Shown here piece after piece: positions 17,025 through 26,327 of a DNA stretch of 64,000 nt. Positions within the stretch are counted from its first letter, which is position 1; every line of letters begins with the position of its first letter. The stretch is from Bacillus sp. FJAT-14578 (lineage in GTDB: Bacteria; Bacillota; Bacilli; Bacillales; Bacillaceae_H): assembly GCF_000504165.1 (NCBI RefSeq), contig NZ_KI632505.1:248001-312000 (forward strand). Reading direction: 5' to 3'. The notes beneath the pieces are model-generated. The model did not search any database and had not been told where the DNA came from. It worked only from the letters and a program-made list of their open reading frames with translations. A program made the position numbers and the translations under genes.

Positions 17025-17522
17025 GTTTATTCCCCCTCTACCATTTTTATAAGAGCTCTTACAATAACAAGATATGCTCTGGATCAAAATTTGTATAGGA
17101 CATGAATATCAGTTATTATGCGGATTTTTAATTTGAGAGAGAGAATTTGATAGTTTGATGTAATGCTCCTTTCTGGCAGCCTGAATTCTAAACTTAAATC
17201 GTATAAAGGAAACCAAAAGAGCAATCTACATCTTGTTTCTCAATATATAACCAAAAACCAAATACGGTAAAACTTTCCATATTTTTTCCGAAACAAATCT
17301 CTTTTGCAAAACCGCTTCAGCTTTCTCGTTCCCTTCCTGGTTACCCGAAAAAGATCAGATATGGCTTTACATTAAAATACGTATAAAAACCTTTTGTATA
17401 AATTGTTTATTTAGAACATAGTTTAATTAAATATAAAAATTTTATGTTGATCTGTGTTACCAATATCCCAAAACATCAATATATTGATGGTACCGATGGA
17501 TGTGAAGGGAGTTTGAAGACAG
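17025..17522. other. A+T-rich intergenic region
   Basis: About 500 bases with no supported gene. It should contain promoters for YjcZ (minus) and the DUF2639 gene (plus); I see no convincing consensus, RNA motif or repeat. Confidence 0.4.
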
Positions 17523-17678
17523 ATGGCCCATTTATACTCAAAAGGCTGGTTCATTCAACAATTGAAGGAAGCCAATATTACGAAGCTGGATGGTCGAAAG
17601 CTGGAATCGTACAAGACTTATATCGTACGCAATTTGTATTTTCAGCTTGTCGCAGAAAAGGAACAAAAAACAGAATAA
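17523..17678 (+). CDS. DUF2639 (YflJ-like) small protein, 51 residues
   Basis: A 51-codon frame starting MAHLYSKGWFIQQLKE and containing RKLESYKTYIVRNLYF. The SKGW/Y...ELK and KLESYKTY...LY elements are those of the Bacillus DUF2639 family (YflJ). AAGGGAG lies upstream. A strong terminator follows. Hydrophilic, basic in the centre. Function unknown. Confidence 0.75.
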   Translation: MAHLYSKGWFIQQLKEANITKLDGRKLESYKTYIVRNLYFQLVAEKEQKTE

Positions 17679-17700
17679 AGTTCCACTATGCCGGATACGC

Positions 17701-17736
17701 AAAAAGGACATGAATGCTTGGATTCATGTCCTTTTT
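17701..17736. terminator. Bidirectional terminator
   Basis: AAAAAGGACATGAAT pairs perfectly with ATTCATGTCCTTTTT between convergent genes. Confidence 0.85.
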
Positions 17737-17745
17737 ATTGTTGAT

Positions 17746-19215
17746 TTACGGTTTCAATTTGGCGGTTCTCGCTAAAAATAAAGCGAAATGGCCGCGTGTC
17801 ACTTTATCGGCCGGTTTAAAATAATCGGTTGCGATCGTTACCTTATTATTGGCCAGTTGGTTGATGCTCTTGTAAAATTCACTGGCCGGATTGACGTCTT
17901 TAAAGGTGTATTGCGTTGTTGACGGTTTGTACCATTTTTCATAAGAGCGTGTCAATACAGCTGCCATTTGTTGTCTTGTCAATGATTCATAAGGACGGAA
18001 TGCTCCGCCTTTCCCCATAATGCCATTAGCTTCCAAAATGACCATATGTTCATAAAACTCGTCTTTTGGGTCAATATCCGTAGACTGCACCTTATATCCT
18101 TCGGGCTTTGTTAAACCGAGTTCATTGACGAGAAGCTTCGCGGCCTGGCGTCTCGTGAGCGGCTGATCCGGTTTATATGTACCATCTTGATAACCGTTCA
18201 GCACCCCTTTAGACTGAAGATACGCCACGGCGGACGTTCTTTCTTCTCCCGCTTTCAAATCCGAAAAGACGTTGATATCGGATTTTCGGACATTAGAAGA
18301 GGCGATATAGCCTTCTATGCCATTTCCCTTCACCTTATACATCGAAAAATGATTGGACTGCCCGTTTTGTTCTTTTTCATATGGCCCGCCGACAATTTCA
18401 AGCGGCGTATAGTGCGGCAAAGTTCCCGTTACTTTTCCATCTACTTCATTTCGTAAATTGGAAATGTCCAATTGTGTATTAAGGGTATACACAAAATCCC
18501 CGGCCTTGTACACCTGGGTGGACGGCGTGTTCAGTTCAGGCCAATCATAATGGAGTTTGTCTTGAGGAAAGCTCATTAAATACGGTTTGTCCGGATTCGG
18601 ATATTCCACTGTAAAAGACGGAATCGCCTTCACGTCGCTGAGGCTCCCTTTCTTAATTTCAGCAAATACTCGATCCTGGTACGTCTGTTCGCTCAACTTC
18701 GGATCATTCGTTTGAGATAATCCATTATAAGCCATAACGGCAAAATACCAGTTTTCGAGAATCATCGGATCGGCCTCGTTAATTTTCGGGATATGATTGT
18801 AGCTCCATTTCACCTTCAAAATTTTTGCCCCGACCTCTATATTGTATGCCGTATCATATTTAAGGCGTTCGACATCAACCGGTTCCTTCAACATTTGCGC
18901 CAATTCTTGTTCGGATGCGGTAATTTGCATCATCCCAATCCCGCCGTCTTCGGTGAGGATCGGTGTTCCGTCTGCATTGAATTGATTCATTTTAGTCTCC
19001 GCCATCGCAATGCCCTTCAAGATTTCAGGAGGGATTCCATATTTGATGGCTGTTTGCGTCAATAATTCTTTTTTCTTTCCATATGAAAGTTCCTCATTGG
19101 CAGACTGCTGAGCGGAAGATGTTGCTTCAGCCTGTGCATATGTACTCGTAGGTATCGTCACGACGGTCCCCATCCATACGCTCGCTGCCAATAATGAAAT
19201 GGCTGTTTTTTTCAC
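17746..19215 (-). CDS. Secreted SLT-like hydrolase with SH3-like and SLH domains
   Basis: 489 residues. A signal peptide (1-27) precedes a lysozyme-like transglycosylase domain (about 45-190), with candidate catalytic glutamate E73 (GIAMAETKMNQF) and the later motifs GGIGMMQIT and VMAYNG. Next comes an SH3-like region (about 230-315) with TLPHYTPLEIVGG and GIEGYIASS. Three SLH repeats (about 320-489) anchor the protein to cell-wall polymer. It is predicted to cleave peptidoglycan glycan strands at the cell surface. Monocistronic. It is the second SLH-anchored protein in the window, suggesting the organism uses SLH wall anchoring generally. Confidence 0.88.
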   Translation of the reverse strand: MKKTAISLLAASVWMGTVVTIPTSTYAQAEATSSAQQSANEELSYGKKKELLTQTAIKYGIPPEILKGIAMAETKMNQFNADGTPILTEDGGIGMMQITASEQELAQMLKEPVDVERLKYDTAYNIEVGAKILKVKWSYNHIPKINEADPMILENWYFAVMAYNGLSQTNDPKLSEQTYQDRVFAEIKKGSLSDVKAIPSFTVEYPNPDKPYLMSFPQDKLHYDWPELNTPSTQVYKAGDFVYTLNTQLDISNLRNEVDGKVTGTLPHYTPLEIVGGPYEKEQNGQSNHFSMYKVKGNGIEGYIASSNVRKSDINVFSDLKAGEERTSAVAYLQSKGVLNGYQDGTYKPDQPLTRRQAAKLLVNELGLTKPEGYKVQSTDIDPKDEFYEHMVILEANGIMGKGGAFRPYESLTRQQMAAVLTRSYEKWYKPSTTQYTFKDVNPASEFYKSINQLANNKVTIATDYFKPADKVTRGHFALFLARTAKLKP

Positions 19216-19621
19216 TGTTCATTTCCCCTTTCTTCCGCTATCATTCTACCATAAAATGCTAGATTACTATGAATAACTCTCCTAATCTCTTGTAATCAGG
19301 ATAAAAGACCTATGTAAACTGCGAGATAGAAGGAAAAATACTCCTTCTATCTCGCAGTTTATACAGAACAGGGCAAACACCGTCGCAAGGTTCATCGCTT
19401 TCGTTTAAAAATTACAATGATACCATATTTTAAAGTGGAAACTTCAACTCACTTTAATATCATCTTGATATAAGCTGAATCTGTTCATCTTAAAAAGTTG
19501 TATAAGATAAACCAAACGAAGAGACCACCATGCAAACTTCTGAAAATACAAGTTTACATGATGGTCCCTTTTTCATTATGCTTTGAGCTTATCCTTTAGC
19601 TGATAAGCTCATTATGTTATG
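19216..19621. other. Intergenic region with two hairpins
   Basis: A perfect 19-base inverted repeat (AAACTGCGAGATAGAAGGA, 19316-19334 and 19342-19360) and a weaker GACCACCATG/ATGATGGTC hairpin (about 19521-19570) followed by T residues. No gene. The first may be a terminator for an upstream transcript on either strand. Confidence 0.5.
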
Positions 19622-20563
19622 TTAGTCTTCTTCGCCGCCGAAGAAATCATCCATGAAGCCGCCTTCTTCTTCCCCTTCAAAGTCACCGAATGCCTCGTCG
19701 GCGCCGTCCATCATCTCATCCAGCATTTCGGCCGCAAGCATCCCTCCGAAAAAACCTGCCGCCATGCCGCCGATAGCACCGCCCAATCCGCTTTTATGGT
19801 GACCGTGGTGGCCATGTCCAAGACTCATACGGTGCGACTGGTACAAGTGGGCTTGACCAAGCGTTTCCGTCATGATTTGTTTCAACGTTTCAGCCAACTT
19901 TTCAATATCATCCATCAACGCATTCGATAAGAAGATTTCACGCTTCAGCTCGACTTCTCTTCCAAACGATGGAACATCAAGCTCAAGCAACATGCGAATC
20001 CCATCCTGCTCAATCGCCGCTTCAAACTCCACTTCCTTCACTTCTCCGGCTAAAAAGCTTGTCGGGAATAATTCGAATTCCTGCTTATAGCCGTTAAAGT
20101 CCCCGGATCCATGTTTTTCGCGGAAGCCAAGGCGATCGAACGCTTCAAATAATGAATAAAAGTGAGCAGGAGCCAAAATACGGATCGCATCATGGTCTGC
20201 GCTGTCAACGCCTCCCGCAATATCAAGATGTGTTTTAAAATGGTACGAAACGTTCCCCGCCGAAATCGGAAGCCCTTCCGGAAGCTTATATGTAAATGAA
20301 AAATCCCTCGTTTCGTTCACTCCAATGACAAAAGGCTGTACGACAGGGATACTGGCAATTTTATGCGTGAACGTCTGTCCCTTTTTAGAAACGACTTGAA
20401 GCCACAGCTCAACTGCAATGCTGTTCATCTCCTGTTCGACGTTTCCGCCTTGTACACGAATCGTTCCATGCACAATTTCATTCATTGCATATTCCGGATT
20501 AGGTAACATTAAATCCACTTTAGCAGAGCCGACACCAAGTTTTGCCATAAATTTTTTAAACAT
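19622..20563 (-). CDS. spo0M: Sporulation-control protein Spo0M (arrestin-like fold)
   Basis: 313 residues from ATG 20563, preceded by TGGAGGAG; an earlier in-frame ATG at 20599 has no site. The N-terminal region starts MFKKFMAKLGVGSAKVDLML and continues with beta-rich NEIVHGTIRVQGG and LPISAGNVSYHFKTHLDIAGGVD, diagnostic for Spo0M. The C-terminus is His-rich (HGHHGHHKS), then Gly-rich and strongly acidic. Spo0M influences entry into sporulation upstream of Spo0A-dependent steps. The acidic, His-rich tail is longer than I would expect for B. subtilis Spo0M. It appears monocistronic. Confidence 0.9.
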   Translation of the reverse strand: MFKKFMAKLGVGSAKVDLMLPNPEYAMNEIVHGTIRVQGGNVEQEMNSIAVELWLQVVSKKGQTFTHKIASIPVVQPFVIGVNETRDFSFTYKLPEGLPISAGNVSYHFKTHLDIAGGVDSADHDAIRILAPAHFYSLFEAFDRLGFREKHGSGDFNGYKQEFELFPTSFLAGEVKEVEFEAAIEQDGIRMLLELDVPSFGREVELKREIFLSNALMDDIEKLAETLKQIMTETLGQAHLYQSHRMSLGHGHHGHHKSGLGGAIGGMAAGFFGGMLAAEMLDEMMDGADEAFGDFEGEEEGGFMDDFFGGEED

Positions 20564-20764
20564 GTTTTCTCCTCCATTTTTGCGGCAATATGATTCCATT
20601 CAAGTATACGGGATAACAGAACATTTCGTTTCATTTTTTTACTAATTTTAAGAAAATGCTTTGTTAAACAATACTATTGTTGATTCACCAAAAAGAAAAA
20701 GTACCTTTCTTGAACTAGCCCCCCTGCTCATTCAACAAGGAAAAAGCGATAACTAGCAGTAATT

Positions 20765-20820
20765 GAGGCAGGGTCAAAAAGTTGTTCATCGCCGACTTTT
20801 TGACCCTGCCTCTATTTGTC
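20765..20820. terminator. Strong inverted-repeat terminator
   Basis: Perfect 18-base inverted repeat (GAGGCAGGGTCAAAAAGT, 20765-20782 and 20795-20812). It shares the GGGTCAAAA core with the terminator repeats at 716-757 and elsewhere. It lies downstream of ymaF on the minus strand. Confidence 0.7.
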
Positions 20821-20850
20821 TTAATACTAATATAAAATATCGTTAATTTT

Positions 20851-21189
20851 CTATTTATTACCTGGAGCGGGTTGATCAACACCTCTTACACGGTGTCGAT
20901 GTCCATCATTTTCAGTCGTATAAAAATCATAATAATGGACATGCATTCCATTTCCTACCGGAATCGCCGGTCCGGAATAAGCCTTATAATAATGGTTATG
21001 CCCATCTTCAAAGACAACATACCCCTCCGTGTAATGAATATGATTGTTATCTTGAGTCATTATGGGAGGAGAAGTGACATCTAGACATTGATGAACATGC
21101 CCATCCTCAACCGAAGTATAATCAACTGAGCCATGATTATGGTGCGGTACAAATCCTTTTACAAAATCATCTTTTCCTGCCTTGGCCAT
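20851..21189 (-). CDS. ymaF: YmaF-family histidine-rich protein
   Basis: 112 residues with repeated His-x-His strands: HHNHGSVDY, DGHVHQC, NNHIHYTEG, DGHNHYYKA, GMHVHYYDF and DGHRHRVRG. This pattern defines the YmaF family of Bacillus, whose function is not established; the spaced histidines could bind metal. One cysteine. GAGGGGTG lies upstream of the ATG. The gene follows the DUF2935 gene by 35 bases on the same strand, so the two may be cotranscribed. Confidence 0.85.
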   Translation of the reverse strand: MAKAGKDDFVKGFVPHHNHGSVDYTSVEDGHVHQCLDVTSPPIMTQDNNHIHYTEGYVVFEDGHNHYYKAYSGPAIPVGNGMHVHYYDFYTTENDGHRHRVRGVDQPAPGNK

Positions 21190-21224
21190 TTACTCACCCC
21201 TCTCAAGTTATTTACGTTCAGCTA

Positions 21225-22127
21225 TTATAGGCTCTGTTCCGCCATTTTTTTATTTAACCTGTCTTCTAACACGTGAATCATATACAGGAAGTGGTCAGCT
21301 TCCCGTACAACATGGTCTGCCAATAAAGGATTTATCACGCTGCGAATCTGGCAAGAACGAATAAGATCCAGCCCGGCTTTCTTAAATGCTCGAAGTTCTG
21401 TAGCGGCGCTTTCACTGTCTTTATTCATCTTACCGATAATAGGGTATGTAGGCTGTTTACGATATAACATCGATTCTACATCCCTTGCCTGATTTAAAAG
21501 TATCTCAAAATCATCTCCAAATTTTCTGGCTGTATTGACTAGATTCCTTTCAGACTGATCCAATAATGAAGCAATAAAACGGGAGTGTTCCATCATAATT
21601 TTAAGCCAAAATACATTCTCGTTAATGATGGCATCCTGAATGGGATCTAAGACTCCCTTATTAAATTTTTTCAGCGTCCTCATAAAATATTCTGCTTCCC
21701 TTGCAATGTGGTCAACAAGCAACGGAAAATTGAAGCCGCTTACCTTACAATTTATGATCAGTATAAGCAGATTTCTTTTGAAATTCCGAAAACCATGCAC
21801 CAATTCGATACTTTCCTCATTTAACTTCCTTACCAAAGCTGCATTCTTCGGCACTTGATGTGCCTTTTTTTCTTGTTGTTCAAAAAAATGATAAAACCTG
21901 TCTGTTTGTTGTATCAGTTGAGTGTCTTTTCGATTAAATCCATCACCTAAAAATAGAGCATGTTCTTTCATAATTCTGAGCCAAAATCTATTTTCAGTGA
22001 GAGAGCGCTCAATAAATAACTGTTCGGTAAGAGATTCAGGTTTCGCGGCAAACGATTCAGGCGAAACTAACATTTGATTAAACTGATCTACACTAACATG
22101 GCCAGGAAGCTGCGGCTGATTTTTCAT
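21225..22127 (-). CDS. DUF2935-family helical-bundle protein (second copy)
   Basis: 300 residues. An N-terminal extension of about 35 residues precedes two DUF2935 repeats, each with the motif ENRFWLRIMKEHALFL / ENVFWLKIMMEHSRFI and a closing His/Glu helix (ADHVVREADHFLYMI; VDHIAREAEYFMRTL). These conserved His and Glu residues suggest metal binding inside ferritin-like bundles. It is distantly related to 13474-14274. GGGGGTGGAG precedes the start. It lies 35 bases before ymaF on the same strand. Function unknown; spore-former-specific distribution is known for the family. Confidence 0.85.
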   Translation of the reverse strand: MKNQPQLPGHVSVDQFNQMLVSPESFAAKPESLTEQLFIERSLTENRFWLRIMKEHALFLGDGFNRKDTQLIQQTDRFYHFFEQQEKKAHQVPKNAALVRKLNEESIELVHGFRNFKRNLLILIINCKVSGFNFPLLVDHIAREAEYFMRTLKKFNKGVLDPIQDAIINENVFWLKIMMEHSRFIASLLDQSERNLVNTARKFGDDFEILLNQARDVESMLYRKQPTYPIIGKMNKDSESAATELRAFKKAGLDLIRSCQIRSVINPLLADHVVREADHFLYMIHVLEDRLNKKMAEQSL

Positions 22128-22420
22128 ACTCCACCCCCTAAACTAATGTTTCAATATCAATCATATTTAGTTAAAAACCATAATATGCCCTAGTCCAAAG
22201 ACAATTCCTTATATGATTGGTCAAATAAGGAAAAAAGCACCTTACAAAAGGCATACCCATCTCGTTTTTATTGACATAAGACCCGAAATTAAAAAGTGAA
22301 CTCCTTTAGCCATAACATAACGAATGGTAATCCAAGTATAGGTTCTTGCTATTCAAAGAATAATAAGAATTGCATAGTATGGAAATTTCTAGCCAAGCTT
22401 AAAGGAGATTTTAAGCGGAC

Positions 22421-23521
22421 ATGTCAAATCAAATGAGACCAAACTTTCAAGTAAATTCTTTTTTGCTGTTTTTTATGATTCATTCCGCTCAGCTGGGAAT
22501 AGGGATTTTAGTTTTTCAACGAGCACTTGTAAAAGAGGCAGGTTATGATAGCTGGATTAGTGTCCTCTTAGCTGGCTTAATGGCCCACCTTTCCCTCTTT
22601 TTTATTTTCCGGATGTTAAAGTATGAACATCAAGACATTTCTGAAATCCACCAATTCGTTTATGGAAAGTGGCTGGGAAGATTGTTTACGCTTTTCATTA
22701 TCGTTCAGTTTGCCTGGACAGGTTTAACCGTTTTACATGCATATATAAGGATCATTCAAATATGGATGTTTCCACAGCTTCCAGCATGGTTTCCAACCTT
22801 AATCATTTTGATACTTGCTTACTACACCATTGCAGGCGGCTTTCGTGTCATCGTTGGAATGTGTTTCTTTAAGATTATTCTTGCTTTCATCATTACTCTT
22901 CCGATGTTTTTTACATTAAGCTATGCTCAATGGGGGAATTTGTCGCTGGTTCCTGTCCATACAATGACAGAACTTTGGAACGCAACAAAAGCCGTAACCT
23001 TTAACTATGCTGGAATGATTACGATCTTGGTGTATTATCCATTTATCCAAGAGGGGCAAAAATCAAAAAGTTATGCTTATTTAGGAAATGCCGCCACCAC
23101 TTTTCTATATTTGATTGTTACATTCATGTGCTTTCTGTTTTATAGCGAAAATCAATTAAAAATCACGATTTGGCCGTTTTTGACAATGACCAAAACTGTA
23201 TCATTTACCATCATTGAACGCTTTGAACTTGTATTTGTTGCTGCATGGGTCCTCGTTATTGTCCCAATCGTCATTCAAAATTTATGGTGCGCGAGCCGTT
23301 TAGCAAAAAAAGTATTTAAAGTGAAACAAAAATATCCACTCATTCTATTCATGATGATTTATGTCATTGCTTCTCATTTTATAGATGATAGTGAAGAGGT
23401 ACGTTTTTTATATGAGTGGAATGCAAAATATGCTTTTTATGTAAGCTATGTTTATACACTTGTCCTGTTTTTAGGGTATATGTTGATACGAAAAATAAAA
23501 AGTCGGTCTCAGCCATCCTAA
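22421..23521 (+). CDS. Orphan GerB-family spore germination protein
   Basis: 366 residues and about ten membrane helices. The N-terminus is typical of the family (FQVNSFLLFFMIHSAQLGIG), as are IVVIVPIVIQN-type helices near residue 290. AAAGGAGATTTT precedes the ATG. Unlike the other three gerB genes here it has no gerA or gerC neighbour and is followed by its own terminator. Solitary B subunits may exchange with those of complete receptors, altering ligand specificity, or may be relics. Nothing in the frame is broken. Confidence 0.88.
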   Translation: MSNQMRPNFQVNSFLLFFMIHSAQLGIGILVFQRALVKEAGYDSWISVLLAGLMAHLSLFFIFRMLKYEHQDISEIHQFVYGKWLGRLFTLFIIVQFAWTGLTVLHAYIRIIQIWMFPQLPAWFPTLIILILAYYTIAGGFRVIVGMCFFKIILAFIITLPMFFTLSYAQWGNLSLVPVHTMTELWNATKAVTFNYAGMITILVYYPFIQEGQKSKSYAYLGNAATTFLYLIVTFMCFLFYSENQLKITIWPFLTMTKTVSFTIIERFELVFVAAWVLVIVPIVIQNLWCASRLAKKVFKVKQKYPLILFMMIYVIASHFIDDSEEVRFLYEWNAKYAFYVSYVYTLVLFLGYMLIRKIKSRSQPS

Positions 23522-23566
23522 AAAAGCCTCCTAAAATAAATACCACATTTATTCCAGGAGGCTATG
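23522..23566 (+). terminator. Terminator after orphan gerB
   Basis: AGCCTCCTAAAATAAAT pairs with ATTTATTCCAGGAGGCT (one bulge) directly after the stop codon. Confidence 0.7.
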
Positions 23567-23734
23567 TATCTCTTCCTTACCATTTCTTTCACCTCGTTAT
23601 CTTTGATAAGTCACTCCCCGTATAATCACACCATGCTTGTTAGACTATCCCGGTTCGTGAATATGTTTATTCATCATCTTTCCCCAAGCGTACAGCCCTT
23701 CTTTCCAAAACCATTGAACGGTTAAACAATCTCG

Positions 23735-23905
23735 AATAATAAAGGAAACTTCCATCAGTGGGAGTTTTCCTTCATCCCCCACTTAAGCTTCTCCGATGAC
23801 TAAAGAACGAAGACTAAAAACGCGACGTCAATCTCCACGTCCTCGCTAGCACATCCTGTGCGTCGGAATTGAGGGTCTCACTGCCCGTTAATGCGGGATA
23901 AATCT
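23735..23905 (-). repeat. Insertion-like dispersed element (copy 1)
   Basis: Read on the minus strand it begins with TTATCCCGCATTAACGGGCA, and ends with CCACTGATGGAAGTTTCCTTT. The same two ends, with similar spacing, bound the element at about 63085-63318 on the plus strand. A partial match occurs at about 3250-3300. Hairpin ends without a transposase suggest a non-autonomous element, possibly of IS200/IS605 type. This is an inference from resemblance. Confidence 0.5.
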
Positions 23906-24040
23906 ATCTTTTGGATTTTAAAGGTTTAATATTTTGCTAATAAGTGAAAATACTTTATGTAAAGAGCAAGAGTTTCATTGAGTCACTCTGAAGCTGAATC
24001 CTATGTAAAAACTACTATATTCCTAATATAAGGAGGTATT

Positions 24041-25279
24041 ATGATGGGAACAAAAGCACTCCCGGTAACCTTAATGAAAGAACAGCAATTAGAGAAAATT
24101 CAACCCTCACATTCCATGCAAGATATTTATGGAAAAGAATTTATTTATAATCCGAAGTTGTATGCAGAGGATTATCAACATTTTTCCAGCGATTTGCTAA
24201 GTTTGGAAGCATTGACAGGAAGGGAATTAAGTGTGATCGGGGATGTCCCGGTTGTTTGTCACGCGGGAGCTGTCACACCACCCGCTTTGGCTCTACTGCA
24301 TAAAGCCGGGCTCCACATACCTCCAGTTTGTTATACTTATCGAAATGATGAAGAATATATGGAAGTTCTCAATAATCTGTATAAACAAAAGAAAAAACTA
24401 ATTTTCCAGTATCCTCATCCTGAAGAGAAGGTTTCATCCGAACTGTATTGGATTGATCCTGAAGTGTTAGCCTACTTATGTGATAAGCGAAATATTCCTG
24501 AGCTTGTTCCTGCAGAAAATGTACCGGAACGAAGAATGATGGGTCTCGATCAAATTCTGGAAGAAAAACCGGAGCTGCCGATTGTCTTAAAAACGGGTGA
24601 TGGCCGGCCGACTTCAGGCGGGTGCGGTGTATTACTCGTTAAAGAGGAAAAGCAATTGTATGAAATTGACGAGACTTTTGGTGATTTGTCAAACATCATT
24701 GTGGAAGAGTATATCGAGTGCGAGCAAAATATTTCTGTTCATTATGTGGTGAACAAAAAAGGTGAAATCAGTTTTTTAGGTAAATCTGAACAACTTGTCA
24801 ATAAAGATGGCTGCTTTCGCGGAAGCTGGATTACGGTAGATGTCGATGACAAAATGGCTGATATAGTTGAAACCGGCTATGGCGTCATGAAAAAAATAGC
24901 TGATAAAGGATACGTTGGCGTTGCGGGATTTGATGTACTCATTTGTGGCGATCGTTATTATTTTATTGACTTAAACGTTCGTTTTAATGCATCGACGTGC
25001 GGGTTATTGCTGTATAACGATATTCGAAAAAAATTCGGCAAAGAAACCGTGCGGCTTTGTAATCTTGAGTGGACAAGCGATTTTGACTCCCTTATACCAG
25101 TGGTAGAAAAACACATGACAAAGGATCAATTTGTTCCATTAAGCTTATTAGATGCAAATTATTTTCCAGATCAAAATCAGGTGTCAAAAGTAATTGGACT
25201 TGTCATCGGGCATTCCGCTGAAGATGTGGAAAATGTTCTTGAGGAAATGACTAGAGAAGGCCTTACTCATAGGAAGTAA
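24041..25279 (+). CDS. Solitary ATP-grasp ligase
   Basis: 412 residues. AGGAGG lies directly upstream. The central part is an ATP-grasp fold: PIVLKTGDGRPTSGGCGVLLV (split: IVLKTGDG, then SGGCGV) is the phosphate-binding strand-loop, NIIVEEYIE the adenine-contact strand, and YYFIDLNVRFNASTCG the Mg-binding Asp/Asn strand. The N-terminal about 130 residues form a pre-ATP-grasp domain. Such enzymes join a carboxylate to an amine or thiol through an acyl phosphate. The substrate is unknown. No biosynthetic partner is on the same strand; the convergent neighbour is an EamA exporter with a PucR regulator. Carbamoyl-phosphate-synthase-type or peptide ligase chemistry are both possible. Confidence 0.8.
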   Translation: MMGTKALPVTLMKEQQLEKIQPSHSMQDIYGKEFIYNPKLYAEDYQHFSSDLLSLEALTGRELSVIGDVPVVCHAGAVTPPALALLHKAGLHIPPVCYTYRNDEEYMEVLNNLYKQKKKLIFQYPHPEEKVSSELYWIDPEVLAYLCDKRNIPELVPAENVPERRMMGLDQILEEKPELPIVLKTGDGRPTSGGCGVLLVKEEKQLYEIDETFGDLSNIIVEEYIECEQNISVHYVVNKKGEISFLGKSEQLVNKDGCFRGSWITVDVDDKMADIVETGYGVMKKIADKGYVGVAGFDVLICGDRYYFIDLNVRFNASTCGLLLYNDIRKKFGKETVRLCNLEWTSDFDSLIPVVEKHMTKDQFVPLSLLDANYFPDQNQVSKVIGLVIGHSAEDVENVLEEMTREGLTHRK

Positions 25280-25291
25280 CAGAAATAATCA

Positions 25292-25343
25292 AAAAAGCTT
25301 TAAATGCATATGGTTTCACTTTAACCACATGTATTTAAAGCTT
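25292..25343. terminator. Bidirectional terminator
   Basis: AAGCTTTAAATGCATATGGTT pairs imperfectly with AACCACATGTATTTAAAGCTT (each written as 21 bases minus none beyond the arms) between the ATP-grasp gene and the convergent exporter gene. Confidence 0.65.
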
Positions 25344-25367
25344 GATGACAAAAAATAACTTATTTGA

Positions 25368-26252
25368 CTAACGCGCGCTCTTTACAGCGTGTTTTTTGCG
25401 GTATGCCGGCTTTACTTCGGCAATTAAGATGGCCATCAAAATCATTATAGCCCCCATCATCATGCGGCCTGTCAGCACCTCATGTAAAAATAAAACCGAT
25501 AGCAACATACCGAAAAATGATTCTGTTGATAAAATAATAGCGGCCTTTGTGGCACTTGTATATTGATGTGCCATATTTTGAAAAAGATAAGCAATCGTTG
25601 TTGAAAAGACTGCTAAATACACAATCGAATACGCCGCTTCTTTTTCCATCGTTGCCGGTATATCACCTTGAATGAACACCACAGCTACACTAATCAGAGC
25701 TGCTGTTATGAATTGTACAATCGTCAGTGAAATGGCATCTTCCTTTTGGACAAAAAGATTTGTATAAAAAATATCAAAAGCAAAGCCAACTGCACATAAA
25801 AGGGACAATACATCACCTAAGTTGATCGTCATAGAACCTTGTAATGATAAAAAGCCAATGCCCACGATTGCAAGACCTGAACCGAATATTTCATACCGAT
25901 CAATTCTACGCTTGTAAATGAGATAAGCAATGATCGGCACAATTACAACATTGACGGCTGTTAAAAAGGCATTTTTAGACGGTGTTGTGTATTCCAAACC
26001 GACCGTTTGTAAAGCGAAAGCGATGTATAAGATGGTTCCTAAGATGGCGCCTTTCCACACGACAGATTTCGTAAATTTTTTGAATTTGTATCCAAATAAC
26101 ATGGTAAGTATGATTGCAGCTAAAACAAACCTTCCTGCCATCACTTGATAAGCGGTTAAATATTCTAGTGCAATGGCAGTTACAACAAATCCACTGCCCC
26201 AAATAATCGCTGTAATGAGCAACATTCCATCGCCAATGTATTGTTTCATCAT
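25368..26252 (-). CDS. EamA-type DMT-family transporter
   Basis: 294 residues with ten predicted membrane helices in two EamA repeats (about 8-135 and 148-282). Family motifs are visible: IIWGSGFVVTAIAL at the start, TPSKNAFLTAVNVVIVP in repeat 1, and SATKAAIILSTESFFGMLLS in repeat 2. Such proteins export amino acids, nucleobases or related metabolites; the substrate cannot be read from sequence. It lies 75 bases after a PucR regulator gene on the same strand, so they are probably cotranscribed and the regulator likely controls it. A basic tail (YRKKHAVKSAR) faces the cytoplasm. Confidence 0.9.
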   Translation of the reverse strand: MMKQYIGDGMLLITAIIWGSGFVVTAIALEYLTAYQVMAGRFVLAAIILTMLFGYKFKKFTKSVVWKGAILGTILYIAFALQTVGLEYTTPSKNAFLTAVNVVIVPIIAYLIYKRRIDRYEIFGSGLAIVGIGFLSLQGSMTINLGDVLSLLCAVGFAFDIFYTNLFVQKEDAISLTIVQFITAALISVAVVFIQGDIPATMEKEAAYSIVYLAVFSTTIAYLFQNMAHQYTSATKAAIILSTESFFGMLLSVLFLHEVLTGRMMMGAIMILMAILIAEVKPAYRKKHAVKSAR

Positions 26253-26327
26253 CTTCCCCTCCTCACTACATCAAGGATATCACGAGAAGAAATACAATAA
26301 TTTGATTGCTTTTCTAAATTTTCACGC

